From contig JBBCBC010000017.1 in NCBI GenBank assembly GCA_037126765.1, forward strand, positions 22,249,916 through 22,313,915: 64,000 bases of DNA, in the 5' to 3' direction. Below, one piece after another: positions 46,463 through 57,781 of this stretch. The notes beneath the pieces are model-generated. The model was not told where the DNA came from, did no database searches, and worked only from the letters and a program-made list of their open reading frames with translations. Each line of letters starts with the position of its first letter. Position 1 is the first letter of the stretch. The DNA comes from Stenogyne calaminthoides. Lineage: Eukaryota; Streptophyta; Magnoliopsida; Lamiales; Lamiaceae. The position numbers and the translations under genes were made by a program.

Positions 46463-46855
46463 ATGAGTTCCTTATTTCCGGTGAAACTTCCGGTGGGAAC
46501 CTTTAACCCTTTTCCAATGAATTCAGCTTCTCAAATCAACCCTGTGTGTTCCTTCACACTGCTTTCGTCGTCATCTAAGATTTCACATACGATCAATGCT
46601 AAGCTTCTTTACCACCATGGAGGCGGATCTGCTAAGGCAAATGAGAAGGCACTTCTCCTAACCGTATGCACCTTGTGCGCCTATCGTGATGAAGGAATTA
46701 GCAACAACAGACTCAGTCTGAAACAAAACGTGAGTTTGGTATACGATCTTGATCAGATAACAGCTGATCTTCGTATATCAAGCTCAATTTTTGCATGCGA
46801 CACTAGTGTCCGTTTGATCCTTGTGACCAAACACGGGCATCTTGGCCCCATTTAA
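46463..46855 (+). CDS. Antisense ORF of element 2 (unknown protein)
   Basis: 130 intact codons starting MSSLFPVKLPVGTF, on the strand opposite to gag and pol of element 2. The conserved core matches 33282-33644: NPVCSFTLLSSSSK, HTINAKLLYH, EKALLLTVCTLCAYRDE and RLSLKQN. The C-terminus differs (LILVTKHGHLGPI), because small changes after CDTS move the frame. A four-codon upstream ORF overlaps the start codon (ATGA), which may limit translation. No domain is recognised. The shared promoter and leader, and survival of the frame in both otherwise wrecked elements, are the reasons for calling it a gene. Confidence 0.55.
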   Translation: MSSLFPVKLPVGTFNPFPMNSASQINPVCSFTLLSSSSKISHTINAKLLYHHGGGSAKANEKALLLTVCTLCAYRDEGISNNRLSLKQNVSLVYDLDQITADLRISSSIFACDTSVRLILVTKHGHLGPI

Positions 46856-47479
46856 TGTTGGAGAGCCCATTGATTTCACGTCCGAGGGCTCACGGCTTGA
46901 CATCCTTCAAAGCCTCTCTCGCCTCACTCCAAGCTTTTGAGATTTGGCTCAGATTCTAGAAGCCTCTCGACGCCCCTTCTGGGATTGAGGGAAAATGAGA
47001 GCATCATACCTTGAACTCTCTCTCTCTTTCCCTGCCTAGGGTTGACTTAGGGCTTATGGTTTATGTATTGACCTTCGGGTCTTATTGTACTTGTAGCTTG
47101 TAATACCACTTGAAAATAGCTTTGTAGGTAGCTTGTGATATCACTTGTAACTTGTAAATCTGACCTCCGGGTCCTTATCAATGAAAAATTCTGTTATTCC
47201 ATTCTTCAGGTTGTTTTTTCCGACTTATGCGATCCGTAGCTTTTACTTGACTTGCTTGTTGATCGCACTTTAATCGACTTATAAAGTAATCTTCCAATCT
47301 GATCGGTTCCTTAACTGATATGTCTTGAATCGACCGCTTCCTCTTGTCCGAACTTCAGATTGGCTACTTATCCGACTTTTCGATCCGCTTCCTTATCCGA
47401 ACTTCAGATCGGCCTCGTTCAGTAAATTCGATCGGTTGAGATTCCTAACTCAACTGATTCCTCTTAACCTGGTTAGTCT
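46856..47479. other. Downstream region of the antisense gene and pol tail, element 2
   Basis: Non-coding. It holds the conserved TTATCAATGAAAAATTC (about 47176-47192), a candidate poly(A) region. The block ACCTCCGGGTC occurs near 47162, and a related ACCTTCGGGTC near 47070. A diverged 24-bp repeat array is at about 47290-47450. Confidence 0.5.
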
Positions 47480-50400
47480 TTTAACCAACTGGTTCTGGAG
47501 ATCAGTCCACCAATCATTTCTGGTGCACTTTCTCCAAGATCCAGAAGCCCTAGCTCATTGTATAACTCTCGAATCGATCTCACTAAGCGGCTTGGTTAGA
47601 ATATCGACTTTTACGCTTTCAAGATGGATCTTTTCCATCCCGATATTCTTCTTTTTTCAACGTGATCTCTCGATGAAATGGTGTCTCGACATCCACATGC
47701 TTGCATCTTGTATGTAGAACAGATTACGAGTGATTGCATAAAGACTATTATCCATGAATATAGGTACGTTCTTAGCTACGATGTTGTAATCCCACCACGA
47801 TTTAGACTTAGAAAGCGGTTGGGAACAACAAACTTTCGCAACCATATATTCTCGCCCGGTAGTAGACGTCTCAACTGATGTCTGCTTCTTCGAAAACCAA
47901 GAGATCTGTTTATTTCCCAGAAACTGACATGAACCTGAGGTTAACTTCCTGTCGATTCTGCAACCTCCGTAATCAGAATCAGAATACCCACTAAGCTCTA
48001 GATTATCATCTGATGTGTAAAATAAACCAAGGTTTACAGTCCCCTTCAGATACTTGAGAATCCGCTTAGCTGCTTCTAGGTGGCTTTGCATTCGATTTGC
48101 TTGAAACCGCACATACACCTCATCGCAAAAAGTAATGTCCTGGTCTTTGGCGGTCGGTATAGTATAGTAGTGATCCAATCAGAGCCCTATATTCTTCCTG
48201 ATTAACTTTCTGACCATCTTCATCTGGATCCATCTTGAACCCGGTCATCATGAGAATTTTGGCTTCCTTGCAATGTTGAACTCCAAACTTTGCCAGTAGA
48301 TTCCTTGTGTACTTTGCCTGGCAGATGAATATCCCTTCTATACTCTGCTTGACTTGTAATCCCAGAAAGTAATTCATCGACCCATCATGGACATCTCGAA
48401 CTTCCTTGCATCAATTTCTTTGAACTTCTCACACGACTTCTTGTTGGGAGATCGAAGATGATGTTGTCCACGTAAATCGAACCATCGTAATATCTTCTCC
48501 ATCTTCTATTCTCGAATAAGGTTACGCCCACTATTCCTTTAGTGAACCCATTTGTCTAACAAGAACTGAGAGAGTGTATCATACCAAGCTCGAGGAGCTT
48601 GTTTCAGGCCGTAAAGAGCTTTTCTTAAACGGTACACTTAGTTGCCTTTTTCAAAGCCTGGAGGTTGTTCGACATAAACTTCCTCTGCTAGTACCCCATT
48701 TAAGAATGCACTCTTTACATCCATCTGATACACAATGAACCCTCGTAGGCAAAGATATGCGTAAACAACCGAATGGCTTCTAAGCGGCGGATCGGGTGCA
48801 AAGGTCTCATCATAATCAATTCCTTCTGATTGTGAATACCCCTTAGCAACAAGTCTTGCCTTATTCCTGGTTATGACATTATTCTCATCTCTCTTGTTCT
48901 TGAATACCCACTTCGTGCTAATCACGTCTTGATGAGTTGGTATGTCCATCAATTCCAAACTTGATTTCTCTCAAACTGTTCCAGTTCCTCTTCCATGGCT
49001 AGAATCCAACTTGCGTCTTGTAGAGCTTCCTCTACTGTAGTTGGTTCCTTCAAAGACAGATAACAGCAATACATGGCACTTTCACCAATCTGATGTCTAG
49101 TTTTGACTCTATCAGATGGGTCTCTGATAACCAGATCAGTTGGATGACTGGTAATCCAGGACCTTCTTTTCTGATGTGCGTCTGTTTGGAGAGCATCATC
49201 CATTTCTGATAGTAGTTCACTACTAGTGATTGGGAGTGGTGCGGAATTATGATCCACTTGATAAGAACATGTCTCAGCTGATGTTGGACTCATCATGTGC
49301 TGATGTCTGTTCGTAGGAACTTCAGGAGTTCCCCCTGAACCAGATGGTTCAATTTGATACTTTCTCACATTTAATAAACTTCTTTTTATCGAGCGCCAGC
49401 GTACCTTAGGGTCCGATTGACTGTTGAATCAGCAAGATCAAGTTCAGGATGTACATCATTACTTGTTAAACTTTTCTTTCTCCTTGATGCTTAGTCGATC
49501 CATTTTTTTGCGTGTCGTAGCGGTTGATCGAATGCGGCTTTGTTACGAGGCGACTTTCTCTTGTTCAGAAGATGTCTCATCAAAGACCACATGGGGTGTT
49601 TCTTCCAAAACTAGGGTTTGTTTGTTGTAAACTCTGAAAGCCTTGCTGGATGAGAAATATCCTAAGAATATACCCTCATCTGACTTGGCCTCAAAAGTCT
49701 TCAACTGACTTTTCCCATTGTTGTGAATGAAACACTTGCACCCAAAGACCTGGAAGTATGAAACACGAGGTTTTCTGCCCTTCCACAGTTCATAAGATGT
49801 TTTGAAGTGAGTCTTAGTCAGAGAACATCCGTGCGAGTATGGCATCAAGATTGATTATACGCGCGTAAACGGCTTGGTGTCGCATGTTAAATTTAACATA
49901 GTATGGCGAAGCTTCCTTGAGAGTTCTGTTTCTCCTTTCTGCTACTCCATTTTGTTGTGGCGTTCTTCCAGCTGACGTTTCATGTTGTATACCAAACTCA
50001 GTGCAAAAATCAGTAATAAAGGAATTCAGGAACTCTGTACCTTTATCTGATCTGATTTTTACTATGCTGACACCCTTTTCGTTTTGTAGCTTCCTGAGTA
50101 GCTCTGGTATCTTTGTCGTTGTATCGTTCTTCTTGTATAAGAATACAACCCAAGTAAACTTGGAATAATCATCCACGATTACTAGAGTATATCTGCGTCC
50201 ACTGAGACTGACTGGTGTAACTGGTCCGAATAGATCCATATGGGAGCGATTGCGATACTTTCATTGGATCTTTGGTCCGTATTCCTTGAATGAGGCTTTG
50301 ACTTGTTTTCCTTCCGACATGCGGCACATGTCCGATCTTTGGAGAATATCTCATTCGAAGTCCCTCAACCAAAAGGCACCCTATTTATTTTGTTAAGAGT

Positions 50401-50861
50401 CTTAGAGTTCGGATGACTCATTCTTTTTGTGCGAGCCAATCGCTACTTTTGGAACTCTTAACAATTAAGCATGCATTTCTTGGGCAACTGTTCCAATCTG
50501 CTGTGTAGATCGTGCCTTTCCTTGAACCAGTTAGCAGGATTTGTTGAGTAGCTTGATTCCTTATCGTACATTTGTCGCTCGAGAACTCAACGCTGAATCC
50601 GTTGTCGTAGAATTGTGATACTGTTAGAAGATTGTGCTTTAATCCTTTGACATACGAGACTCTAGTTACTTGTACATCATCATTCTCTAAGGTTCCGAAT
50701 CCTTTGGTAAAACCAAAGTTATCATCACCGAAGAGTACGCGTGGGCCTTCTTGTTCTTTTTGTAAGAGCTAAGGAGATGTTTGCTTCATCATGTGCCTGC
50801 CATGCATCCACTATCGATGTACCGAGATAGTTGCTTGTGCACCTCCTTTGTTGGCGATCCC
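47480..50861 (-). pseudogene. Pol of element 2: protease, integrase, RT, RNase H (broken)
   Basis: In minus-strand order: protease YIDSGC (near 50820, with breaks around it); pre-integrase region (about 50340-50460); integrase MDLFGPVTPVSLSGRRYTL, IRSDKGTEFLN and GVAERRNRT (50239-49900), where the D, D and E motifs are all kept. Next are a linker with FGCKCFIHNNG and EGIFLGYFSSS; RT with WVFKNKRDENN, KARLVAKGYSQSEG, FLNGVLAEEVYVEQPPG (48958-48640) and the MNYFLGLQVKQS region (48377-48120). RNase H carries DSDYGGCRIDRKLTSGSCQFLG (about 47950). Stops and frameshifts are many, several at sites where element 1 has CAG or CTG. Confidence 0.88.
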
Positions 50862-53431
50862 CACGCGAACCTCTAATCGAATCGGGGCTTTAGGTACCCC
50901 CTTTGGAATTGGGTCCTGGGGGTTAGTGGTGGATTTAGGGATCCACACAAACAGAGCACTTCTATGAAAATCAGATAGATTAGAAGGTCTGATTTGTCTC
51001 CCATACATATCAACATAATCATACGTCTCTTTATATGCTTTCTGATTAGTATGATTATTCGTGTGAGCCTTGAGTGACTTAGAAGACTTGGGATTTTTCT
51101 TTATATTTTGTCTTCTTTTAATCGGTGTGGCTCAAAAAGTAAATAGCCCTAGATCTCTGGTTATAAGGGTAGGTACGACTGCTACCATCGAAAGATTCAT
51201 ATCTTCTTGGCATAGATGGTCTTTGCAGTTTACCTATAGCTTGCTTATTAGGCAGCTGACCTTGATTGGGTCTCAGAATAGATTTCCTTTTACAAAGTTA
51301 TCTCTTACGATACCTAATCTATTTGTCGAGTTGAGGTTTCTTGGAAGAACTAGATTCTTCTGTTGATTCCTCGGTGATGCTTAATCGATTGGGGTCCATT
51401 TTCATTTCCTTTTCGATTAGGCACTTGCCTTACTTGTTCAGCAGGTCTTTTTCCCTTATCAGATACATGGTTAGCTTTTTGTGTATCTTTGTCAGAGACT
51501 CGTTTGATTACACCCTTCTGAAGTGAATCAAACGGGGCTTTTGAGGATGTAGAAGGGTTCTCATACCCAATTCCCTTCTTGAACGGTTTTTGATGACTTC
51601 GTGAAAACCTCTATTTTCTTGCCGAAACTATCCTCCAGTAGATTTTAGACTCTCATATAGTCGGAATAGCTCATCAAATTTAGCTTGAAGGATTTTGAAA
51701 TCATCGACTTGTCGTTTGTTGATTGCTAGGTCGATCTTTGATCTGCTTCTCCGATCGAAGATTTAACTTTTCGAACATTAAGTTCCTCGCCACCTTACCT
51801 TCGGCGGTTTCGGTGATTTCGATTCGGTAGCTTTTTGGCGGCGTTTTCTTTAACAAGTCGATTATTTTTATCCTTAGCTTGTCATTTTCAGCTTCCACTA
51901 TTGTATAAGTGTCTACTGCATCAGAGAGATCATCAAGCAATTGCTCAGAGTAGAGCTGTAAGTCAATCTCTCCGGCCGGGTGTGCTAATAATAGCGGTGT
52001 GGAAATTGAAAAAAAAGGAGAAGGTTTGGAGGTTACCTCAGATTGGTCTTCTCCTTGGCCATCAAGGCGAGACTTCATCATCATCATCGAAGAGAATATT
52101 AGATCTTCTGTTCGAGGAAATCAACAAAGATCGCTTATTAGGCGGATGTCTTCTCTGGATGAGTAGCCAGAATCCTCAGAAGGCAGATAGGAATCATCAA
52201 TTCCAGATATGTCAGCGACCATGGCTTTTCTGTCTCTGACACGTTGCTCTCTTTTGTTCCGCTTTTCTTCTCTTTCTCTGCGGGAGTCGGTCGGAGGCGT
52301 CGGTCTTTGTAGTGGCACGGTTTCTAATTGAAGCATGATCCTCAATCTCGAAACTTCCTCCGCCAGTGAGTCACTCCTTCAGTAGGATCTGTCGGTGACT
52401 TCCCTTTTCGATGGTAATCGAACTCCTTCATCGGATCTGTTATCTCTTCTCTCATCTGACAGATCATCTCTTTTCTTTTCTTCTCTGTGATCTCTTCGAT
52501 CATCAGATCTGGTTCTTTCTAGTGATCTGTCAGTTGGCCTCCTGTTTCTTCTGTCGTCTTGATAGTCTCTGTAGAATCTGCGATACTTACCAAGTTGAGT
52601 ATTTGATCTTTCAAGTTTCTGATAGCGAAGCGATCGTGCTCGCTTGATTCATTATGTTTCCAACAGGTTCAGTGGCCTTTGATCTGCTGCTGGTTGCTTT
52701 GAATGCAACTGATTTAGATGTTGAGGCTTCAGCAGGCGTCTCGTCTTCATCTGCTTGCCCTCTTTCGATTAAATCGAACTCATGGGCTTTAAGGCTTAGG
52801 AACAAGCTACTTGGCTTCATCTTGGAAATGTCTTGGCAATCCTTGATTACCGTGACTTTCATGTCCCATTTCTTGGTGAGAGATCTCAGTATCTTGTAAT
52901 TGATGTCTTTGTCTGACATCTCTCTTCCAAGTTCTCGTAGCTTATTTACTGACATGGTGATCCTCCCACCGAGCTCGTTGATGGTCTCGTTGGGCAGCAT
53001 TTTGAGCTTTTCGAACTTCACCGATCAAATTTTTGTAGTCATTTATCTTTGATCTGATCATTTCCTTCGCACATCTCAGCAAGAGTATCCCACATTTGTT
53101 TCGCAGTTTTGAGATACTTTATCTTCTCCTTGGTGACTTTATCCATCGTCTTCATGATTATATGCCTGGCGATTGTATCTAGAGTATACAACTTTCTTTC
53201 TTCTGCATCCATCAGGACTGGGCTTTTTCGTACAAGACTTCCCTGTGCATGATCTGGATCTCCTCCAACTGCTGGGTTGTCGTGATATATAACGATGGGT
53301 CCTCGTTCAATAACTTCCATCATTCTGCCGCTTATCAATCCCAGATGATTGCACATGTATATAGTCCAATCTGCATACTCATCAATTGAAAACTTAGGCA
53401 GATCATGATACATACCAGAGGTATTATCCAT
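50862..53431 (-). pseudogene. Gag of element 2 (broken)
   Basis: ATG at 53429-53431 with MDNTSGMYHDLPKFSIDEY. The first 130 codons are open, including a Trp that is a stop in element 1. The capsid core continues at 53021-52611 after a break near 53030. The Arg/Asp-rich part, zinc-knuckle region (about 52330-52290, degraded) and acidic segment (MVADISGIDDSYLPSEDSGY, near 52220) follow. The coiled-coil part (about 51700-51960) is heavily altered, with CTG/CAG of element 1 replaced by CG. The tail ends SALFVWIPKS near 50920. Together with 26707-29303 it gives a usable picture of the family's gag. Confidence 0.88.
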
Positions 53432-53551
53432 GCTGAGTGATTTTGAAAACGAATGAGTTTTGAAAACGGTTTTTCAAGATCTGTTCAAATGACAACAAAG
53501 ATTCTTCCTCAAGAATAGATAATAATCAAAGCCATGGTCTGTAGAACCACT

Positions 53552-53563
53552 GCTCTGATACCA
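53552..53563 (-). other. Primer binding site of element 2
   Basis: The minus strand TGGTATCAGAGC, the initiator Met-tRNA site, lies two bases from the LTR tip (53566). Confidence 0.9.
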
Positions 53564-53565
53564 CT

Positions 53566-55257
53566 TGTAGGTCCCGAATGGGTTTTGTGAGGGTAGAAGT
53601 CTAGAGGGGAGGGGTGAATAGACTTCTAAAACTTTTCGTGCGGATCAGGTGTGATTTGCAGATTTCCTGATCAGAGTGCTAGTGTATCAGTTTAGACTGA
53701 TGTTCAATCTTACTGAGTGCCTGAGGGCAGATCAATTTGATATCTGTCAGTTTAACTGAGAGTGCGGAAGCTTGTTTTTACCCGTTTGAAAAACCAGTTT
53801 TATCAATTCAGATTCTTAAGTCAGTTTTCAACCAGCTGACTAAGGTGTCAACTTTGATCGGATCGATTGCTTAGTGCAGACTGAGCTTAACTTAGAATAT
53901 GTATGCGCTTTTAAACTCAGTTGTGTGAATAGTGTAAAGCAATAAGAAGGCAAGTAAATGCACACAAGACTTTTATAGTGGTTCAGACGAAACCCATCTT
54001 ACGTCCACTCTTCCCTTAACACAGAGGAACCTTAACCGAACTTAACCTGCGGGACTTATCTCCCTCACGGGATGGGCGATAGATGTTTACTGAGTTCACA
54101 CTCAACAGATGTTTATCGAGTTCACACTCAACCGAACTAGAAATCAGAAAACTAGAATCCCTAGTCTGAAATCTTGCGGTAACAAACTTGACCTAACTTG
54201 AGTTTGGGTAAAGAATATTTGAGGGTTCCAACTGAAAATCTATCCTGGTATTTTAGGTAGCCAAATGCTAGTGGATAGGATTTCTTTCTAAGACCAATGG
54301 GATGAACACTCTAAGAATAATCTTCAAATATGGTGTTCTTCCAGAGGAAATTCTGAAGGCTTTTTGCTTCTTGAGAATTTACGTTAATGTTGTGGTTGCG
54401 CTTTGCTCAATTGTTCATGTGAGAATAGTTGGTCTCTTGTCCTCCCTACTTTTCACTTGACGAGCAATCCCATTATATAGACCTCAAAATCAAAGAGCCT
54501 TTGGAGAGCAATTTGAATTTAGGGCTATGTTAGGTAGGTTGTAGGAAATGATTGTGATGTGCTCCGAATATCGGCGTGGCCGTAGGCATGATTAACGCCG
54601 TTTATATCCGCAGCGTCGAATCCCGTAATGTCAGCTCTTTTTGTGCACATGTCGCTTTCTCCTTGGCTTCGCGAGGCGGCACTTCAGTAATTTGTCTGTT
54701 AGACGATTGATATTCCTTTTGTAGACGATTCGTCTTGTCTGGTGTATCTTTTTGATTGACACCAGGTGTGAGCTGACTTGATCAAGGAATTGATCAGTCT
54801 ACCTTGTTGAGTCTTCTGATGCAGATTGTCTTAGCTCAATATGCAGATTCGGCTGATATAGGTCTTCAGGTCTTTTAGTAGTCTTCTGATCTTCAGGTGA
54901 CTCTGAGCCTCAGTGTCTTCAGTCATACTGAGTCTTCAGGTTTGTTACTGAGTCTTCAGGTTTATCTGAGTCTTCAGGTTCATCTGAGTCTTTAGGTTCA
55001 TCTGAGTCTTCAGGTCTTCTGTCTTCACCTGATCTTCTGATCATCTGACCTTATCTGGGTCATTTGATACTTCGACCTGACCTATACATATTGAGTTCCC
55101 CCTCAATATGTGACCTATCTTTTACATCAGCTATCTATACATTTCAGCTGGTCATCTTAATCTGATTCTAAGTCATCAGCCAGCTAACAGGTCTGACTGG
55201 TCCTATTACAACCTGTTTTGGAACTTCCATCAAAACTAAAGTACAGATTTCCCAACA
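53566..55257 (-). mobile_element. 5' LTR of element 2
   Basis: It runs from TGTAGGTCCCGAATGG to TTTCCCAACA, 1692 bp. TATA-like box near 54474 on the minus strand. The 18-bp GAGTCTTCAG repeat array is at about 54935-55020. CAG/CTG sites are well kept, in contrast with the 3' LTR. Confidence 0.9.
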
Positions 55258-55262
55258 TGTGA

Positions 55263-55798
55263 ACTCGATAAACATCTGTTGGGTGTTGGACTAACACATT
55301 AAACTAACTCCAGTCGGTTAAGTTGGTTTAGTTGGTGCCCCTTGTGTTAAGGGAAGAGTGGACGTAGGACCGATTGTCTGAACCACTATAAAAATCTTGT
55401 GTGCATTTACTTGCTCTTTATTGCTTTACATTATTACACACAACTGAGCTTTAAATTGCATACATATTCTGAGTTAATATCTGTCTGCACCAAGCAACTG
55501 ATCTGATCAGGTTGACATCTTAGTCAGCCGATTGAAAAGTGACTTGAGAATCTGATTTGATAAAACTGGTTTTTCACACGGGTACAAACTAGCTTCCGCA
55601 CTATCAGATAAACTGACAGATATCAAACTGATCTGCCCTCAGGCACTCAGTAAGATTGAACATCAGTCCAAACTGATTCACTCGCACTCTGATCAGGTAA
55701 ACTGCAATCACACCTGATCTGCACGAAAAAGTTTTCAGAAGTCTATTCACCCCTCCCCTCTAGACTTCTGCCCTCACAAAACCCGTTCGGGACCTACA
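55263..55798 (+). mobile_element. 3' LTR of element 1, right part
   Basis: It resumes after the TGTGA duplication with ACTCGATAAACATCTGTTGG and is collinear with 26034-26571 of the 5' LTR. It ends GGGACCTACA and is followed by the GTGAG target duplication. Confidence 0.9.
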
Positions 55799-55803
55799 GT
55801 GAG

Positions 55804-56136
55804 GGCTAGGGTTTGTGAAGAACTTTCGAGAGAGTGATGCAATTGCAGATTGATCGAGAGAGTGAGTGTTAGGGGGTTTTGATTTTGGGCTGGGTTAGTT
55901 CGGCTAATTGGGCTGGGGGTTTAATTACTTGGGTTGGGTTAATAGAATTAGAGTGTTTAGTTTAATTAAGGTATGTTGACTTTTTTTAATTGTGTTGAAA
56001 ATGAGTGGCAATTTAGAAATTATAGTGATATTGTGAGGGTGTTAATATTGTGTGTTATTTCTATTTTTGGAGTGTTCAAGTAATGTTGGGACGTCCCAAA
56101 AAGACAAATGTTCAAGTAATGTTGGGACGGAGGGAG
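55804..56136 (+). mobile_element. Right end of the mariner-like element
   Basis: Continuation of the element interrupted at 14992. The first 70 bases resemble 14919-14992 (GGGCTAGGGTTT / GGACTAGGGTTT and a GAGAGAGTGA stretch), so the 5' leader of the opposite-strand ORF is tandemly duplicated, with the Sirevirus-like element inserted at the junction. It ends with the terminal repeat GGACGGAGGGAG and TA. Confidence 0.75.
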
Positions 56137-57304
56137 TAATTTACTATGTGAATCATATTTAAAAGAAAAATAAAATATTTGACACCGAATAAAAGAACAA
56201 ATTTCTAACCACATATTTGTAAAAACTATTAATTGTAATTTTGCTAGATTTTTCATCATAATCGCAACGGTTTTTTTAATTTTCTTTGTTCTTTACTCTT
56301 GACACAACATTATGTAGTTGAACGGGGAAAAATATTTTTTTTGCTTCTAACTATGGATTGACAATTTAAGGATAAAAGTTTTAGTTTGGGAAAAGTAAGT
56401 TAGGTAGTTTCAGTTTGGCAAAAGTATGCCAGTAAGTTTTGAGTTTCCGCAAAGTATGACCATAAATTTTAAGTTTTTGAAAATTTAAGCTCGCCAGTGT
56501 GAGAAAAATGATCTATGTTTTCCAAAATAAAATTAATGTCCTACTTTTATCAAAAGAAAAGTTATTCCTACGTTAAAAAACTGAAACTTACTATCCTTTT
56601 GTTAAGTTGATACTGTAATAAACATTATCAGCAATATATTAAAATTGAGAATGAAAGTAATTCTAAACTAAATGAACACATTCAGCTAAGTTGAACCATA
56701 GTCATTAGTTCACCCTAAAATTTACTGACGCTTTAATGTTAAAATTTGTAGCGTTAAACTATCTAATTTTATGGTGTGCATTTGATTGATTTAAAAAAAA
56801 AAATATTTGTAATCAAGTCAAACATATAATAAATATAATTCTCCACATAAGAGAAATTACATATGTTTATACTGACATATATTATTTTAATATTGATATA
56901 GAGTATTTTAACACTAAATAGCAAATAAAATGTCTTATATTTGCCAAAAAAATTATCCTACTTTTGCCTTAAAAAAAGTTTATATTTTTATTTTAGTAAA
57001 AAAAAAGTTAATGTCCTAATTTTTTCAAAAAAAAAAAGAGGTTAATGTCCTACTTCTGCCAAAAAGAAAGTTAATATCCTACTTTTCCCGAACTGAAGCT
57101 TATTGTCCTTAAATTATCACCTCCCCTAAGTTACGAGTCTTAAAATAATATTTTCACACAGTTGACTCTATGAAAAACTTACTTGGAAAATTTTACATTT
57201 ACTGTCAATATTGAGAAGTATTTTATCATACATCTTACATGTATATACATAACATTTCACGTTAAACCCTAAGTTCTGCAATGAATATTTTAAATGGTAG
57301 CCAC

Positions 57305-57451
57305 AACTTTATTTTACCTTTTTGTATTAAAATCATGGGAAACACAAAATGATACCTGGAAATAAGTTTGTCATAGTTCACCTCATAACTTCATTTTACC
57401 TTTTTATATTAAAATAATGTGAAAGGTGAAATGTTACTTGGAAATAATTTT
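57305..57451 (+). repeat. Direct repeat of about 65 bp (two copies)
   Basis: AACTTTATTTTACCTTTTTG at 57305 and AACTTCATTTTACCTTTTTA at 57387 begin collinear blocks that both end in CTGGAAATAA- or CTTGGAAATAA-like sequence. Confidence 0.7.
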
Positions 57452-57670
57452 ACCTTTTTTACTAAAGATAATTAAATTGTGATACTTATGTGCCAATAAA
57501 TCCAATAAAATTTTCAAATGAAAAAGTACATAGAATTTTTCGTAATGTTCATACCCCTGACACTTTTCAAGAATATACTGCTACTAAATAATTTAATTGT
57601 TCCTCTTAATTTGTACATTTAAATACTTATTAAAAAATATTATTTTATCTAATAATTAGATGATTTACAT

Positions 57671-57781
57671 TTATATTTTTGGTAAATATATTATAAATCA
57701 GTTATCATTAATTATTATAACTAAATAGAATTTGATTTTATATTTTTGGTAAATATATTATAAATTAATTATCATTAATTA
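57671..57781 (+). repeat. Direct repeat of 44 bp (two copies, 67-bp period)
   Basis: The blocks starting TTATATTTTTGGTAAATATA at 57671 and 57738 differ at only a few positions. Confidence 0.8.

Larger units (their letters stand above)
39846..55257 (-). mobile_element. Sirevirus-like element 2, inserted in the 3' LTR of element 1 in opposite orientation
   Basis: On the plus strand it runs from TGTAGGTCCCGAACGG to TTTCCCAACA, flanked by TGTGA at 39841-39845 and 55258-55262. It is 15.4 kb long: left LTR 39846-41562 (1717 bp), interior 41563-53565, right LTR 53566-55257 (1692 bp). Same family and gene order as element 1, including antisense and accessory genes, so the two interiors form a long inverted repeat. 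Because it interrupts the LTR of element 1, it inserted later. Confidence 0.92.
14993..55798 (+). mobile_element. Sirevirus-like Ty1/copia element 1 (with nested insertions)
   Basis: It starts TGTTGGGAAATT (14993) and ends GGGACCTACA (55798), flanked by GTGAG at 14988-14992 and 55799-55803. Subtracting the nested array (15739-25638) and element 2 plus one duplication (39846-55262) leaves about 15.5 kb: 5' LTR 1.68 kb, interior 26572-38709, 3' LTR 1.67 kb. The order is LTR, Met primer site, gag, pol (protease, integrase, RT, RNase H), antisense gene, accessory gene, polypurine tract, LTR. Integrase before RT defines copia. Large size, the gag with its long C-terminal extension, the motif YVDDIIFGS and an extra gene 3' of pol indicate the Sirevirus (SIRE/Maximus) lineage or a close relative. 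Confidence 0.9.
11310..56136 (+). mobile_element. Mariner-like (Tc1/mariner, plant MLE) element, split by a 40.8-kb insertion
   Basis: The left end reads CTCCCTCCGTCC at 11310. The right end, minus strand, reads CTCCCTCCGTCCCAACATTA starting at 56136. Beyond the first 12 bases both continue with a shared ACTTGAACA. TA flanks both sides (11308-11309 and 56137-56138), the mariner target duplication. Removing the Sirevirus-like insertion (14993-55798) and its duplicated GTGAG leaves about 4.0 kb, a normal size for plant MLEs. It contains a broken transposase with an intron, a repeat-rich 3' part and an opposite-strand ORF. Near the right end the motif TTCAAGTAATGTTGGGACG occurs twice (56077 and 56111), suggesting a duplicated terminal repeat. 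Confidence 0.85.
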
